Shown here piece after piece: positions 20,574-30,002 of a DNA stretch of 59,601 nucleotides. The stretch comes from an uncultured Alphaproteobacteria bacterium. Its GTDB lineage: Bacteria > Pseudomonadota > Alphaproteobacteria > Methylaequorales > Methylaequoraceae. The stretch covers positions 66,262-125,862 of the forward strand of contig CABYVV010000003.1 of NCBI GenBank assembly GCA_902522465.1. Direction: 5' to 3'. The notes under the pieces are model-generated. The model was not told the origin of the DNA and made no database searches. It saw only the letters and a program-made list of their open reading frames with translations. The position numbers and the translations under genes were made by a program. The first letter of the stretch is position 1, and every line of letters begins with the position of its first letter.

Positions 20574-21395
20574 ATGAGCGAAGACCAAAAGCATCCTTAC
20601 CATTTAGTTGATCCAAGTCCTTGGCCTTTGGTTACAGGATTTTCAGCTTTGATTATGGCTGTAGGTTTTGTAATTTTTATGCACGAGGAGAAATCTTTAG
20701 TCTTTGGCATTGGAACATTAGCTGTTGTTTTATCCAGTATTTTGTGGTGGAGAGACGTTGTTTCAGAATCAGAAGGTGGATCATATCATAACAAAGTTGT
20801 ACAGATTGGACTCAGATATGGCATGATTCTTTTTATTATGTCTGAAGTCATGTTTTTTGCAGCATGGTTCTGGGCATTCTTTGACGTTGCCTTTTATCCA
20901 GGAGCTGATAGCCCAGAGTTGATTGGAAGGCAAGAATCAATGGCAGGAGTTTTTCCTCCAGAAGAGATTGAACTAATACCACCATTTGGTGTTCCACTTC
21001 TGAATACTTTTATCTTGTTAGCTTCTGGTGGAACGGTAACATGGGCACATCACGCATTAAGATCCAATGACCGTAAAAATTTTAACTTATTTCTTCTCTT
21101 AACCATTATTCTTGGAGTAATTTTTACAGGCCTTCAGGGTTATGAGTACAAGGTTGCCAATTTTACCATTGAGGATGGAATTTATCCATCCACATTTTAT
21201 ATGGCAACTGGATTTCATGGTTTTCATGTCATTGTGGGAACAATCTTCTTAATAGTTTGTTATTTCAGATCAATTAAGGGCCATTTTAAACCTAACAAAC
21301 ATCTTGGATTTGAGTTCGCAGCTTGGTATTGGCACTTTGTGGATGTTGTTTGGTTGTTTTTATTTACCTTTATTTATTGGTGGGCTTCGTCTTAA
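20574..21395 (+). CDS. ctaE: Cytochrome c oxidase subunit III
   Basis: Subunit III stabilises the oxidase and its proton uptake. The 273-residue, seven-helix protein includes HPYHLVDPSPWP at the N-terminus, MFFAAWFWAFFD, WAHHALR, the GFHGFHVIVGT segment, and ends with FAAWYWHFVDVVWLFLFTF, given here in part as AAWYWHFVDVVW. These are highly conserved family motifs. It lies three bases after ctaG and six before surf1. Confidence 0.97.
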   Translation: MSEDQKHPYHLVDPSPWPLVTGFSALIMAVGFVIFMHEEKSLVFGIGTLAVVLSSILWWRDVVSESEGGSYHNKVVQIGLRYGMILFIMSEVMFFAAWFWAFFDVAFYPGADSPELIGRQESMAGVFPPEEIELIPPFGVPLLNTFILLASGGTVTWAHHALRSNDRKNFNLFLLLTIILGVIFTGLQGYEYKVANFTIEDGIYPSTFYMATGFHGFHVIVGTIFLIVCYFRSIKGHFKPNKHLGFEFAAWYWHFVDVVWLFLFTFIYWWASS

Positions 21396-21401
21396 CCAAT
21401 A

Positions 21402-22121
21402 ATGATTTTTAAATTTAACTCAAATAAATATTCATTCAAACCTAATCTGATTCCATTTATAGCTTTTCTTTGCGCTTTTGCCATTCTGACTTCACTCTCG
21501 ACTTGGCAATTTAAACGTCTTAATTGGAAGACTAAGTTAATATCTGAAAGAATTGAAAGTTTTGAAAAGGATCCAGTTCCTTTTAAAAAAATAGATTCAC
21601 CTGAGAAAAATGAGTTTAGAAAAATCCTTATAGAAGGTGAGTTGCTTAATCAGCACGAAATGTATATGCCTGCACTGAGTAAAAGAGGAAATAATGGTTT
21701 TCATATACTAGTTCCCTTAAAAACTATAGATGGAAAAAGAATAATTTATGATACTGGTTGGATACCTTTAAAAATGAAAGAACCTAAACAAAGAGTTGAA
21801 AATATTGTCTCGGGTACAAAGCTATTTCAAGCCGTTATTAGAACGTCAGGTAGAAAAGGATACTTTCAACCAGACAATGATTTAGCATCAAACACTTGGT
21901 TTTTCGTAGAACCAGAATCAATGAGTAATTTTACTAATATAGAACTTGAAGACTTTTATTATCTAGAAGCCTATGAGAATGGTCCGAATGGTTTTCCGTT
22001 AGGAAACCAAACAAGGATATATCTAAGAAACAACCATCTGCAATATGCATTAACATGGATGATGATTGCTATGGGATTAATAGGTGTATTCCTTTTTGCA
22101 AATATTAAAAAAATAAAATAA
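21402..22121 (+). CDS. SURF1-family cytochrome oxidase assembly protein
   Basis: SURF1 proteins help insert heme a into subunit I. The 239-residue protein has the expected two terminal membrane helices (about 16-34 and 212-232) around a periplasmic domain, with TWQFKRLNWKTKLI after the first helix and FLPFANIKK-like residues after the second. GWIPL and EPES segments fit the family. It abuts thrC directly, with no spacing between its stop and the thrC ATG. Confidence 0.92.
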   Translation: MIFKFNSNKYSFKPNLIPFIAFLCAFAILTSLSTWQFKRLNWKTKLISERIESFEKDPVPFKKIDSPEKNEFRKILIEGELLNQHEMYMPALSKRGNNGFHILVPLKTIDGKRIIYDTGWIPLKMKEPKQRVENIVSGTKLFQAVIRTSGRKGYFQPDNDLASNTWFFVEPESMSNFTNIELEDFYYLEAYENGPNGFPLGNQTRIYLRNNHLQYALTWMMIAMGLIGVFLFANIKKIK

Positions 22122-23504
22122 ATGCTATATTCGTCAACAAGGGGAATTGATAAAAATAGGTGTTTTAAAGAGGTATTGCTTAAAGGTTTAGCTGAAGACG
22201 GTGGATTATACGTTCCAAAAAAATTAAAAGTTTATAATAATGACGAATTAAGATATTTGAAAAGTTTAGACTACGCTAATTTAGCTTATGAAGTTACAAA
22301 ATATTTCATATCCGGTGATATACCTGCTGATAAATATAAGAAAATTTGCAAGAAAACTTATGAAAAGGCATTTGGAAGTAAAATTATATCAATTGATAAA
22401 TTAAACGAAAAAGAATTTATTTCAAATTTACATCACGGTCCCACGTTTGCTTTTAAAGATTTCGCATTACAATTACTTGGAAATATATATGACTATATAT
22501 TAAAAAAAGAAAAAAAAAAACTTACAATTATTGGAGCAACATCAGGTGATACAGGCTCTGCAGCAATATATGGATGCTCACAATCAAAGCATATAAAAAT
22601 GTTTATTCTTTTTCCTAAAGGTAAAGTAAGTGAAATACAAAGAAAACAAATGACAACTTTTGATAATCCTAATGTCTTTAACATTGCAGTTAATGGTAAT
22701 TTCGATGATTGTCAAAAATTGGTAAAAGATTTGTTCAATATAAATAATAAACAAAAGAAAATTAATTTAGCAGCAGTCAATTCTATCAACTGGGTTAGGA
22801 TTATGGGACAAATTGTTTATTATTTTTGGAGTTTCTTAAGAGTGGGAAATAGTTTAGATCCAATTAATTTTGTTGTTCCCACGGGAAACTTTGGGAATGC
22901 TTATGCGGGATTCATAAGTAAAAAGATGGGACTCCCTATAGGTAAAATTGTAATTAGCTCAAATAAAAATGACATCCTAACGCGTTTTTTTCTTTCGGGT
23001 AAGATGATAGTAAAAAAGACAAAGAGATCACTAAGTCCAAGTATGGATATCCAAGTTTCAAGTAATTTTGAAAGATTATTGTTTGATTGTTTTCAAAAGG
23101 GAAAAATTGTCTCAGATTTATACAAAAAACTTGAGATTAGTGGAGAATTTGACATTGGAGAGGATAATCTCGAAAAAATAAAATGTTTTTTTAAAGCTGG
23201 AAAATTAAGTGATAAAAAAACTAAGGAAACTATTAAATATATTAAAGATAAATATAATATTATTTTAGACCCACATACAGCTGTTGGTGTGGCAGTCGGT
23301 AAAAATCAATTACCAAAAGATGAAAAGAGAATTTATCTAGCAACTGCTCACCATGGTAAGTTTCTTGACACAATAAATTCATCTCTTAACGAAAGAGTAA
23401 AATATCCAAAAAGATTACTTGAGTTAAAAAAAAAGAAAGAAAAATTTTACGAAATTAATAACAAAATTGAAGATTTCGAAAGTTTTGTAATGAAAAATAA
23501 TTAA
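22122..23504 (+). CDS. thrC: Threonine synthase
   Basis: ThrC is a PLP enzyme that converts O-phosphohomoserine to threonine. The 460-residue protein begins with STRG and includes EDGGLYVP-like sequence, HGPTFAFKDFALQ with the PLP lysine near residue 112, GATSGDTGSAAIYG, and VPTGNFGNAYAG. Length fits the longer Gram-negative type. It is the last gene of the cox run in many alphaproteobacteria, as here. thrB lies 3.5 kb downstream on the other strand. Confidence 0.95.
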   Translation: MLYSSTRGIDKNRCFKEVLLKGLAEDGGLYVPKKLKVYNNDELRYLKSLDYANLAYEVTKYFISGDIPADKYKKICKKTYEKAFGSKIISIDKLNEKEFISNLHHGPTFAFKDFALQLLGNIYDYILKKEKKKLTIIGATSGDTGSAAIYGCSQSKHIKMFILFPKGKVSEIQRKQMTTFDNPNVFNIAVNGNFDDCQKLVKDLFNINNKQKKINLAAVNSINWVRIMGQIVYYFWSFLRVGNSLDPINFVVPTGNFGNAYAGFISKKMGLPIGKIVISSNKNDILTRFFLSGKMIVKKTKRSLSPSMDIQVSSNFERLLFDCFQKGKIVSDLYKKLEISGEFDIGEDNLEKIKCFFKAGKLSDKKTKETIKYIKDKYNIILDPHTAVGVAVGKNQLPKDEKRIYLATAHHGKFLDTINSSLNERVKYPKRLLELKKKKEKFYEINNKIEDFESFVMKNN

Positions 23505-23510
23505 TAATCT

Positions 23511-24077
23511 TTAGGCTCTTCCATAAGATGAAGAGAATTTTGTTAAATCAATGCCAGTCATCTTAAGTGCTTTTTTCCATTTTGTCTCTGACTCAGTATC
23601 AAAAAGTAAATCCAAGTGTTCGCATAGATTAATCCAACTATTCTGCTTGATTTCTTCTTCAAGTTGTCCTGGCCCCCAACCAGAATAACCCAGTGATATA
23701 AAAAATTTTTCAGGACCTTGGTTCTTAGCAATATCTCTTATTATATTAGTTGAACAAGTGAGTTTTACATTTTTTGAAACCTTTTGAGTATCTTTACTTT
23801 TATAATCCTGTGAATGCAGAATAAAGCCATTATTCTGGTTTAAGGGGCCGCCTATGTGAAAAGAAAAGTCCATATTTAAATTTTCTTTTGCATTATTCAA
23901 CTTTAGTTTTTGGAATAGATCTGCTCCTTTGATATTCATTATTTTATTGTTAAGTACGATCCCAACAGCTCCGTCTTTATTATGATGGGTTATGTAAATA
24001 AGAGACTTTGAGAAGAAAATATCATTCAATTGCGGTAAAGCACAAATTAAATTTCCCTTTAAATACGTTCGTTTCAT
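23511..24077 (-). CDS. YqgE/AlgH family protein (DUF179)
   Basis: This 188-residue protein has the YqgE features: LKGNLICALPQLNDIFFSKSLIYI at the N-terminus (in part LICALPQLND), DGAVGIVLNN, HIGGPL, and the GYSGWGPGQLEEEI motif near residue 128. The family has a solved fold but no firm function; AlgH was once proposed as a regulator. The gene stands alone, convergent with thrC across six bases and divergent from the dsbD-like gene across 42 bases. Confidence 0.9.
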   Translation of the reverse strand: MKRTYLKGNLICALPQLNDIFFSKSLIYITHHNKDGAVGIVLNNKIMNIKGADLFQKLKLNNAKENLNMDFSFHIGGPLNQNNGFILHSQDYKSKDTQKVSKNVKLTCSTNIIRDIAKNQGPEKFFISLGYSGWGPGQLEEEIKQNSWINLCEHLDLLFDTESETKWKKALKMTGIDLTKFSSSYGRA

Positions 24078-24119
24078 ATATAAATTATTACAGATAATTA
24101 AGTATAATTCAATTTTACA

Positions 24120-26087
24120 ATGATGTTTTTTAAAATAATTTTTTTAGCCATTTTATTTTTTAACGATTTAGCCATTGCTTTGGACTTCAAATCGGAGAAA
24201 AAACCAATTGAAGTTGAAATAGTACCAAAAAATGGAATTTTTAAAAGTGGTGACAAACTTTTCTTTGGTGTAAGGTTCGAACTGAAAAATGGATGGAAAA
24301 CCTACTGGAAAAATCCTGGGGACGCTGGAGATTCATTAAGAATTAAATGGGAAGATGAATCAAATAAAACTCAAGTGAAGACACTCTTTCCTTTTCCAGA
24401 AAGGTTTGTAGATAACAATTTGACAACTATTGGATATGATAAAACAGTGATTTTTCCAGTGCAGATAATTCCAGAAAATTTAGAAAAATTTAATGAAACA
24501 TTGGTTTTGGACTATTTGATTTGCAGAGAAGTGTGTATTCCTTATAAAGAAAAATTAAAAACGAACTTTAATTTTAAAAATATTTTACATTCAAAGGAAT
24601 TCTTAAAATTTTTAAAATCTGTTCCTAAAGAGTCAAATAATCATTTTAAACTAAAAATTAAAAATTCTACAAAGGATTATGTTTTTATAGAGTTTGAAGA
24701 AAAGCAAGGAAGGCAATATGACTTCTTTGTATTTTCAGAGCAAGTAAATACAAAAATCATAAGTGAAGAAGGTAAATCTGGTTTTAAAATACAGATTGAT
24801 GAAGAAGTTTCAAAAATTATTTCTCCGCTCTTAATTTCTATTACTGATGGAGAAAAATATGAAGAGGTGTCTCTTTTTTTAAACAATAATAAAGAAAGAA
24901 ATAGTATCCTATTTTATTTATTTTTGGCCTTTATTGGTGGTTTTATTTTGAATTTTATGCCATGTGTTTTGCCAGTTCTTTCTCTGAAACTTTACTATTT
25001 TTCATCAGCTTCAAATAAAAGCTCAACACAAATTAGAAATGACTGTATATCGATCATTTTTGGAATTATGACCTCTTTCTTTATTCTGGCAGCTTCAATA
25101 CTTATTCTTAAGTCATTTGGTCAAACCGTGGGTTGGGGATTTCAGTTTCAAAATAAATATTTTTTATTTTTTATCACAACTTTGATATTTGTTTTTAGTC
25201 TAAACCTTTTGGGGTTTTTTGAAATTGTTTTACCCCATTCATTTCAAAACAAGGTTGCAGTTTATTCAACTAAAAACAATCGATTTAGTCATTTCTTATC
25301 AGGAGTTTTTGCAACACTTCTAGCAACACCCTGTAGTGCTCCGTTCTTGGGAACCGCTGTTGGGTTTTCGATGTTGGCATCTAATAGTCTTATCTTTGTA
25401 ATTTTTTTTAGTGTTTCAGTTGGTTTTGCACTTCCATATTTAACTTTTATAATATTTCCACGAATAATTTCATTTTTACCTAAGCCTGGGAAATGGATGC
25501 TAACTTTCAAATATTTTTTAGGTATTCTTTTATTTATCTCATCAATCTGGTTAATGTCTTTAGCCGGTATTAATAATTTAATTATTTTGTTTATAGGTTT
25601 ACTTATAGGATTGATTTCATTTTTTAAATCAAAAAACTTTGTAAATAGAATTTTTCTAATATTCTTTCTCTTTTTCATGTTCTTTTTTTATATAAAGGAC
25701 AATAAAAAATTTAATGATCAACTAGTTTGGTCTGATTTTGATAATCAATTTTTATTGGAATCGGTTAATAGCGGCAAGGTTGTATTAGTAGATATTACTG
25801 CTGATTGGTGTGTCACATGCAAATTAAATAAGTTTACCACGTTAGATACAAAGAGGTTAAGAAATTTTATTAAAAAAAATAATATTGTTACAATAAGAGG
25901 AGATTGGACAAAGAAAGATAATAAAATTTTAGAATATATAAAGGAGTTTGGAAGATATGGAATTCCTGTAAATACTATATATGGACCAAATAATAAAAAT
26001 GGAATCTTATTGCCAGAGATATTAACTAACGATATTGTAATAAGAGAATTAAATAGAGTGGTAATAAATGAAGATAAATCAGAATGA
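24120..26087 (+). CDS. DsbD/ScsB-like transmembrane thiol-disulfide reductase
   Basis: This 655-residue protein would carry reducing power from the cytoplasm to the periplasm. It has a signal peptide, an N-terminal periplasmic domain with GWKTYWKNPGDAGDS and the cysteine pair CREVC near residue 139, a membrane domain with the reactive cysteines in NFMPCVLPVLS and LLATPCSAPFLG, and a C-terminal thioredoxin domain with DWCVTC near residue 564. The long N-terminal domain resembles ScsB-type proteins. Its last 20 bases overlap the peroxiredoxin gene. Partners cannot be fixed from sequence. Confidence 0.88.
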   Translation: MMFFKIIFLAILFFNDLAIALDFKSEKKPIEVEIVPKNGIFKSGDKLFFGVRFELKNGWKTYWKNPGDAGDSLRIKWEDESNKTQVKTLFPFPERFVDNNLTTIGYDKTVIFPVQIIPENLEKFNETLVLDYLICREVCIPYKEKLKTNFNFKNILHSKEFLKFLKSVPKESNNHFKLKIKNSTKDYVFIEFEEKQGRQYDFFVFSEQVNTKIISEEGKSGFKIQIDEEVSKIISPLLISITDGEKYEEVSLFLNNNKERNSILFYLFLAFIGGFILNFMPCVLPVLSLKLYYFSSASNKSSTQIRNDCISIIFGIMTSFFILAASILILKSFGQTVGWGFQFQNKYFLFFITTLIFVFSLNLLGFFEIVLPHSFQNKVAVYSTKNNRFSHFLSGVFATLLATPCSAPFLGTAVGFSMLASNSLIFVIFFSVSVGFALPYLTFIIFPRIISFLPKPGKWMLTFKYFLGILLFISSIWLMSLAGINNLIILFIGLLIGLISFFKSKNFVNRIFLIFFLFFMFFFYIKDNKKFNDQLVWSDFDNQFLLESVNSGKVVLVDITADWCVTCKLNKFTTLDTKRLRNFIKKNNIVTIRGDWTKKDNKILEYIKEFGRYGIPVNTIYGPNNKNGILLPEILTNDIVIRELNRVVINEDKSE

Positions 26088-26547
26088 AGTGTTTCCAGAT
26101 ACAGAGTTTTTTAAAATGTCAGATTCTGGACCTAAGTCTATAAAATCCTCTGACCTTTTTAATAAATTAAAGGTTATTTTAATTGGAGTTCCAGGAGCTT
26201 TCACACCCACATGTAATGATGAACATATTCCTGGTTACGTGAGTTTGTTGGATCAATTTTTAGCTGCAGGAATTGAAAAAATTTATATTGTAGCGAATAA
26301 TGATCCATTTGTTATGAAAAGATGGGAAAAATCTTTTGACAATGAAAAGATTGAATTTTTATCTGATGGGAATGGAGTTTTCAGAGATATAAGTGGACTC
26401 GAAACAGATTTATCGGTTGTTGGTCTTGGTAAAAGACTGTCGAGATTTGCTATTTACATAGATAACGGAGTCATAAAGAAAATATTTAACGAAAATGGTC
26501 CTGGATTAGATAGTAGTAAGGCTGAGAATGTTTTAAAATTTTTGTAA
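26068..26547 (+). CDS. Peroxiredoxin (Prx5/redoxin type)
   Basis: The 159-residue protein has the peroxidatic motif PGAFTPTC near residues 40-47, followed by HIPGYV, which is typical of type 5 peroxiredoxins that reduce peroxides using thiols such as glutathione or glutaredoxin. There is no signal peptide, and a stop codon directly upstream in frame excludes an N-terminal extension, so it is cytoplasmic. It overlaps the dsbD-like gene by 20 bases. gshA elsewhere in the window could supply the reductant. Confidence 0.92.
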   Translation: MKINQNEVFPDTEFFKMSDSGPKSIKSSDLFNKLKVILIGVPGAFTPTCNDEHIPGYVSLLDQFLAAGIEKIYIVANNDPFVMKRWEKSFDNEKIEFLSDGNGVFRDISGLETDLSVVGLGKRLSRFAIYIDNGVIKKIFNENGPGLDSSKAENVLKFL

Positions 26548-26985
26548 TTTTATCGCTTCTGTTCTAGCTAATTGATCAACCTCATCGTTATATTTATTAC
26601 CGCTGTGACCCTTAACCCAATTCCATTTAATTTGAAAATTTTCGGTAGCTTGATCTAATAATATCCAAAGTTCCTTGTTTTTTACTTCTTTTTTATTTGA
26701 ACCTCTCCAATTATTTTTTTTCCAATTAATAATCCAAGACTCAATTCCATTGATTACATATTTACTATCAGTAAAAATATTTACTTTACTACCATTTGGT
26801 ATAGAACTTAAACTCTTAATAACAGCTGTCAACTCCATTCTATTGTTTGTTGTCGATAATTCAGATCCAAAAATTTTTTTTTTTGTTTTGAGTTTATTAT
26901 TAATTATTATAGTTGCCCATCCACCCTCACCAGGATTTCCCAAACAAGCGCCATCAGTGTAAATAATATAATCAGGATTAATCAA
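26533..26985 (-). CDS. rnhA: Ribonuclease HI
   Basis: RnhA cuts RNA in RNA-DNA hybrids. The 150-residue protein has the four catalytic acidic positions: YTDGACLGNPG (D11), NNRMELTA (E50), FTDSKYV (D72) and a late Asp in DEVDQLAR. Length matches the short bacterial form. It follows thrB with an eight-base overlap, a common alphaproteobacterial pairing, and overlaps the convergent peroxiredoxin gene by 15 bases. rnhB is also present at 38033. Confidence 0.96.
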   Translation of the reverse strand: MINPDYIIYTDGACLGNPGEGGWATIIINNKLKTKKKIFGSELSTTNNRMELTAVIKSLSSIPNGSKVNIFTDSKYVINGIESWIINWKKNNWRGSNKKEVKNKELWILLDQATENFQIKWNWVKGHSGNKYNDEVDQLARTEAIKLQKF

Positions 26986-27934
26986 AGTAAAATTCGTTTG
27001 AGTTTATAGAAATATGAAAGTTTAGGATATCAAAAAACTCCTTAGGATCTTTTTTTTGTAAATATTTTCCCTCCTTGCCAAAAATGGAGTCGTGAGCCCT
27101 GGTAAAAAAAAATCTCAAAGATGCTCCCCTCAATAGAATATTCATACTTTTTTTTTCTTCTTTGTTTAATTTTCTAATTGATTCGTAACCGGATAATAAA
27201 CTTAAAAAAAAATCTTTATTAAATTTAATATCATTAAAACACCAAGCATTAATACAAATAGCTAAATCATATGATAAAAAATCATTGCAAGAAAAATAGA
27301 AATCCAGAAATCCAGAAATTGAATTATTTTCAAAGAATACGTTATCTGGGAATAGATCTGCATGAATAACTCCTACGGGAAGATTTTTTGGCCAGTTTTT
27401 AGATACTAAAAAAAATTCTTTCTCAATAATTTCAACGCAGTTAGGAATCAATTCATTTAATCTTTTTCTACAATTTATGAAAGTCTTATTCCAAAAGTTT
27501 ATTCCAAATTGATTTTTAAGGCATAATTTATTATTGGAGTTAGCAAGATGAAATATTGCTAATTTTTCTCCAACTTTAAAGCAATCAATTTTAGTCCATT
27601 TTCTTTTTGAACTCCCTGATAGAAAGTTAAAAACTGCCATTTTTTTTTCTTTTATTACGTCGGTATATTCTCCTTTACTATTCATAATTGGGGTTGGGCA
27701 TTCAATTCCTGTGGATTTAGAATTCACCATCACCTCAAAATAAAATGGTAAGTTGGATGTATCGACTCTTTGCTCGAAAATTGTAATTATAAATTTTTTA
27801 TCTTCAGTTTTTATAAGATAATTTGTATTTTCGATTCCTTCTTTGATTCCACTAAAATTTACAAGATTTCCTAATTTGTAGTCTTCAACTACTTTTCTTA
27901 TATTGGCCTCAGAAAGTTTTGTATGAACAGCCAT
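26978..27934 (-). CDS. thrB: Homoserine kinase (APH-fold type)
   Basis: This 318-residue kinase belongs to the aminoglycoside-phosphotransferase-like ThrB type used by many proteobacteria. It shows GIKEGIENTNYLI near residue 30, the catalytic GVIHADLFPDNVFF near residue 192, and GFLDFYFS as the metal-binding motif. It phosphorylates homoserine to feed ThrC, encoded at 22122. It is immediately downstream of atpF, six bases away, so it may be cotranscribed with the F0 genes. Confidence 0.94.
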   Translation of the reverse strand: MAVHTKLSEANIRKVVEDYKLGNLVNFSGIKEGIENTNYLIKTEDKKFIITIFEQRVDTSNLPFYFEVMVNSKSTGIECPTPIMNSKGEYTDVIKEKKMAVFNFLSGSSKRKWTKIDCFKVGEKLAIFHLANSNNKLCLKNQFGINFWNKTFINCRKRLNELIPNCVEIIEKEFFLVSKNWPKNLPVGVIHADLFPDNVFFENNSISGFLDFYFSCNDFLSYDLAICINAWCFNDIKFNKDFFLSLLSGYESIRKLNKEEKKSMNILLRGASLRFFFTRAHDSIFGKEGKYLQKKDPKEFFDILNFHISINSNEFYFD

Positions 27935-27940
27935 ATTAAT

Positions 27941-28435
27941 TTAAAAAAGTTGTTTGGGTATATTCTTTAATGAATTCTCTATTAACTTTTTATTATATTT
28001 GTTAGATAGATTTTTTTTTATTCTAACTTCAGTATATTTTATGACTTTTTCCATTATTTCATTTTTAAGTTCATCTTTGATTTTATTTTCTAAATGTAAT
28101 GAAATTTGGTCATAATTATTAATTCTTCTTAACATGTTCATTTCAATTTCTTTATCAATTTGTAATTTTAATTTTTTTACTTCGTTATTGGTTTCTTGTT
28201 GAATCCTTTTGATCAAATTTGAATTTTCTTTTTGTTTTGTTAATTGTTCTTTAAAAAGTTTCTCTGCTTCATTCTTTAACTTTTTTGAATCATCCAGACT
28301 CTTTTGTAAATCTGAGATTTTCTTATTCAAGCTATTGGACAATTGAGTTGACAAAGGTTTAAATACTAGAATAACAAATAAAATAAATGATATTGCAACC
28401 CAGATTGTTGAATCGTTTAAAATTTCAAGATTCAT
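27941..28435 (-). CDS. atpF: ATP synthase F0 subunit b
   Basis: This 164-residue protein has one N-terminal membrane helix followed by a long charged coiled coil, as expected for the b subunit of the peripheral stalk. I chose the ATG at 28433-28435 (MNLEILNDSTIW), leaving an 11-base overlap with b'. A TTG at 28453 would add six residues and increase the overlap. The b/b' pair is typical of alphaproteobacteria and photosynthetic bacteria. Confidence 0.9.
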   Translation of the reverse strand: MNLEILNDSTIWVAISFILFVILVFKPLSTQLSNSLNKKISDLQKSLDDSKKLKNEAEKLFKEQLTKQKENSNLIKRIQQETNNEVKKLKLQIDKEIEMNMLRRINNYDQISLHLENKIKDELKNEIMEKVIKYTEVRIKKNLSNKYNKKLIENSLKNIPKQLF

Positions 28436-28991
28436 TTGAATTTTCACCAACAATTTTGTTAAATTCCGTAATATCTCCTTTTATTTTTTCTTCCATAATT
28501 TTTTCATATAGATTATCAGAGAGTTTTACACATATAGAAGGTAAGTCTTGAAGAATTTTTAGTTTATTTGATTCAACGGATTTTGTTAGATTAATTTTTT
28601 TATTTTCAAATTCTTCATTTAAAATATGAATTTTTTTATCTAAAAGAACTTTATTTTTTTCATAAGAGTCTTTAATTGCTAGATTTTGTTGATTTTTTGC
28701 TTCATCAAAGTCCTTTTTCATCTTTTCTATAAGAGAATTGATTGACTCATTTATTTTCTTGGCCTCATTCAAATTTTCATCTATTATTTCATCCCTTTTT
28801 TTTCTAACTTTTTCGAGTCTTGGTAAAAATATATAATGATTTACTAAAAACAATAAAGAAAAGAGAACAATTAACCAAAAAATTTGGGATGAAAATGATT
28901 CTGGATTTAATTGAGGCATCCCTCCATTTTCACTCGCAGCTTGAACGAGTTCTGCAAAGAAAAAGGAGGAAAAAAATACTTTCTTGAACAT
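28425..28991 (-). CDS. atpF': ATP synthase F0 subunit b'
   Basis: This 188-residue second stalk subunit has GGMPQLNPESFSSQIFWLIV just before its membrane helix (in part MPQLNPESF), a signature of alphaproteobacterial b' proteins, and a long coiled-coil tail. A hydrophobic segment at residues 1-18 resembles a signal sequence. It pairs with subunit b to connect F0 to F1. It is three bases from atpE. Confidence 0.92.
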   Translation of the reverse strand: MFKKVFFSSFFFAELVQAASENGGMPQLNPESFSSQIFWLIVLFSLLFLVNHYIFLPRLEKVRKKRDEIIDENLNEAKKINESINSLIEKMKKDFDEAKNQQNLAIKDSYEKNKVLLDKKIHILNEEFENKKINLTKSVESNKLKILQDLPSICVKLSDNLYEKIMEEKIKGDITEFNKIVGENSNES

Positions 28992-28994
28992 ATT

Positions 28995-29222
28995 TTAGAA
29001 TACAAAGAGTAACAGCAATGCAATAATCAATGCAAATAAAGCTAAGGCTTCAACTAATGCAAACCCAAGCATAGTCATAGTGAACACATGTTCGCGTGCT
29101 TCAGGGTTTCTTCCGACTGCTGTTATAAAAGCAGCGAAAATTGATCCAATTCCTATCCCAGAACCAATTACACCTAAAACTGCTATCCCAGCTCCTAATA
29201 ATTTTGCAGATTCCATATCCAT
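28995..29222 (-). CDS. atpE: ATP synthase F0 subunit c
   Basis: The 75-residue hairpin protein forms the rotating ring. It has two membrane helices joined by the polar loop GRNPEARE, and the second helix has LVEALALFALI with the proton-carrying Glu near residue 57. Gly-rich GIAVLGVIGSGIGIGSI lies in helix one. A strong ribosome binding site (AAGGAGT on the minus strand) lies just upstream, in keeping with the many copies of c needed per complex. The Glu environment suggests H+ rather than Na+ as coupling ion, but this is inference. Confidence 0.97.
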   Translation of the reverse strand: MDMESAKLLGAGIAVLGVIGSGIGIGSIFAAFITAVGRNPEAREHVFTMTMLGFALVEALALFALIIALLLLFVF

Positions 29223-29249
29223 GATTAAGTACTCCTTGTATGTTTAAAG

Positions 29250-29990
29250 TTAATGTAAATGTATTGCATCATTAATATATAAACAAGTTAATATTGCAAA
29301 TACATAGGCTTGCAAAAAAGCAATGACTATTTCTAAACCAGTTAATGCGATTAGAAAAGCTAGAGGTAATATTCCTCCTACAATAAAACTGTTTGCACCA
29401 AGAACAAAAACAAAACCACCTATGACCTTTAATAGAGTATGTCCAGCCATCATGTTTGCAAAAAGTCTCACTGATAGGCTTATTGGTCTAGATAAGTAAG
29501 AAATTATCTCAATCGGAACAAGTAATAATAACATTGGTTTTGGCACACCTGATGGAGAGAAAAACTTTAAAAATTCTATTAAGCCATGTTTATAAATTGC
29601 TATTAAAGTTACTCCTATAAAAATGAAAAAGGAAATTGCAAAAGTTACGATAATGTGACTTGTCCATGTGAAACTATATGGAAACATTCCAAGAAGGTTG
29701 CCAATTAGGATAAATAGAAAAAGAGTAAAGACAAATGAAAAGTATTTCATTCCATCTTTACCAATATTATCACCAATCATGTCTGCAATGAATTCATAAC
29801 TACTTTCAATGATAGTCTGCGTTTTGGTTGGCACAATTCTCAAATCCTTAAGTCCAATGAGCATAAAAATAAGAATTGTTAGAACTGTAACAGACATCGC
29901 TAAAGATGAGTTGGTAAATGATATGTCATAACCAAACATTTCCATCGGAATTATTTTCTTTATTTCAAATTGAGCTAAAGGACTTGCCAA
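29250..29990 (-). CDS. atpB: ATP synthase F0 subunit a
   Basis: Subunit a forms the half channels for protons beside the c ring. The 246-residue protein has PLAQFEIKKIIP at the start, LSVRLFANMMAGHTLL with the essential Arg near residue 175, and a C-terminal LQAYVFAILTCLYI helix. The start is TTG at 29988-29990. Homology of the first residues with other alphaproteobacterial AtpB proteins, plus AAGGAGA five bases upstream, supports it over a later ATG. Confidence 0.95.
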   Translation of the reverse strand: MASPLAQFEIKKIIPMEMFGYDISFTNSSLAMSVTVLTILIFMLIGLKDLRIVPTKTQTIIESSYEFIADMIGDNIGKDGMKYFSFVFTLFLFILIGNLLGMFPYSFTWTSHIIVTFAISFFIFIGVTLIAIYKHGLIEFLKFFSPSGVPKPMLLLLVPIEIISYLSRPISLSVRLFANMMAGHTLLKVIGGFVFVLGANSFIVGGILPLAFLIALTGLEIVIAFLQAYVFAILTCLYINDAIHLH

Positions 29991-29995
29991 AATAT

Positions 29996-30002
29996 TCTCC
30001 TT
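29996..30002 (-). promoter_or_regulatory. Ribosome binding site deciding the TTG start of atpB
   Basis: The minus strand reads AAGGAGA here, five bases before the TTG at 29990. It overlaps the stop codon of atpI, so translation of the two is likely coupled. It supports a TTG start for atpB. Confidence 0.7.
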
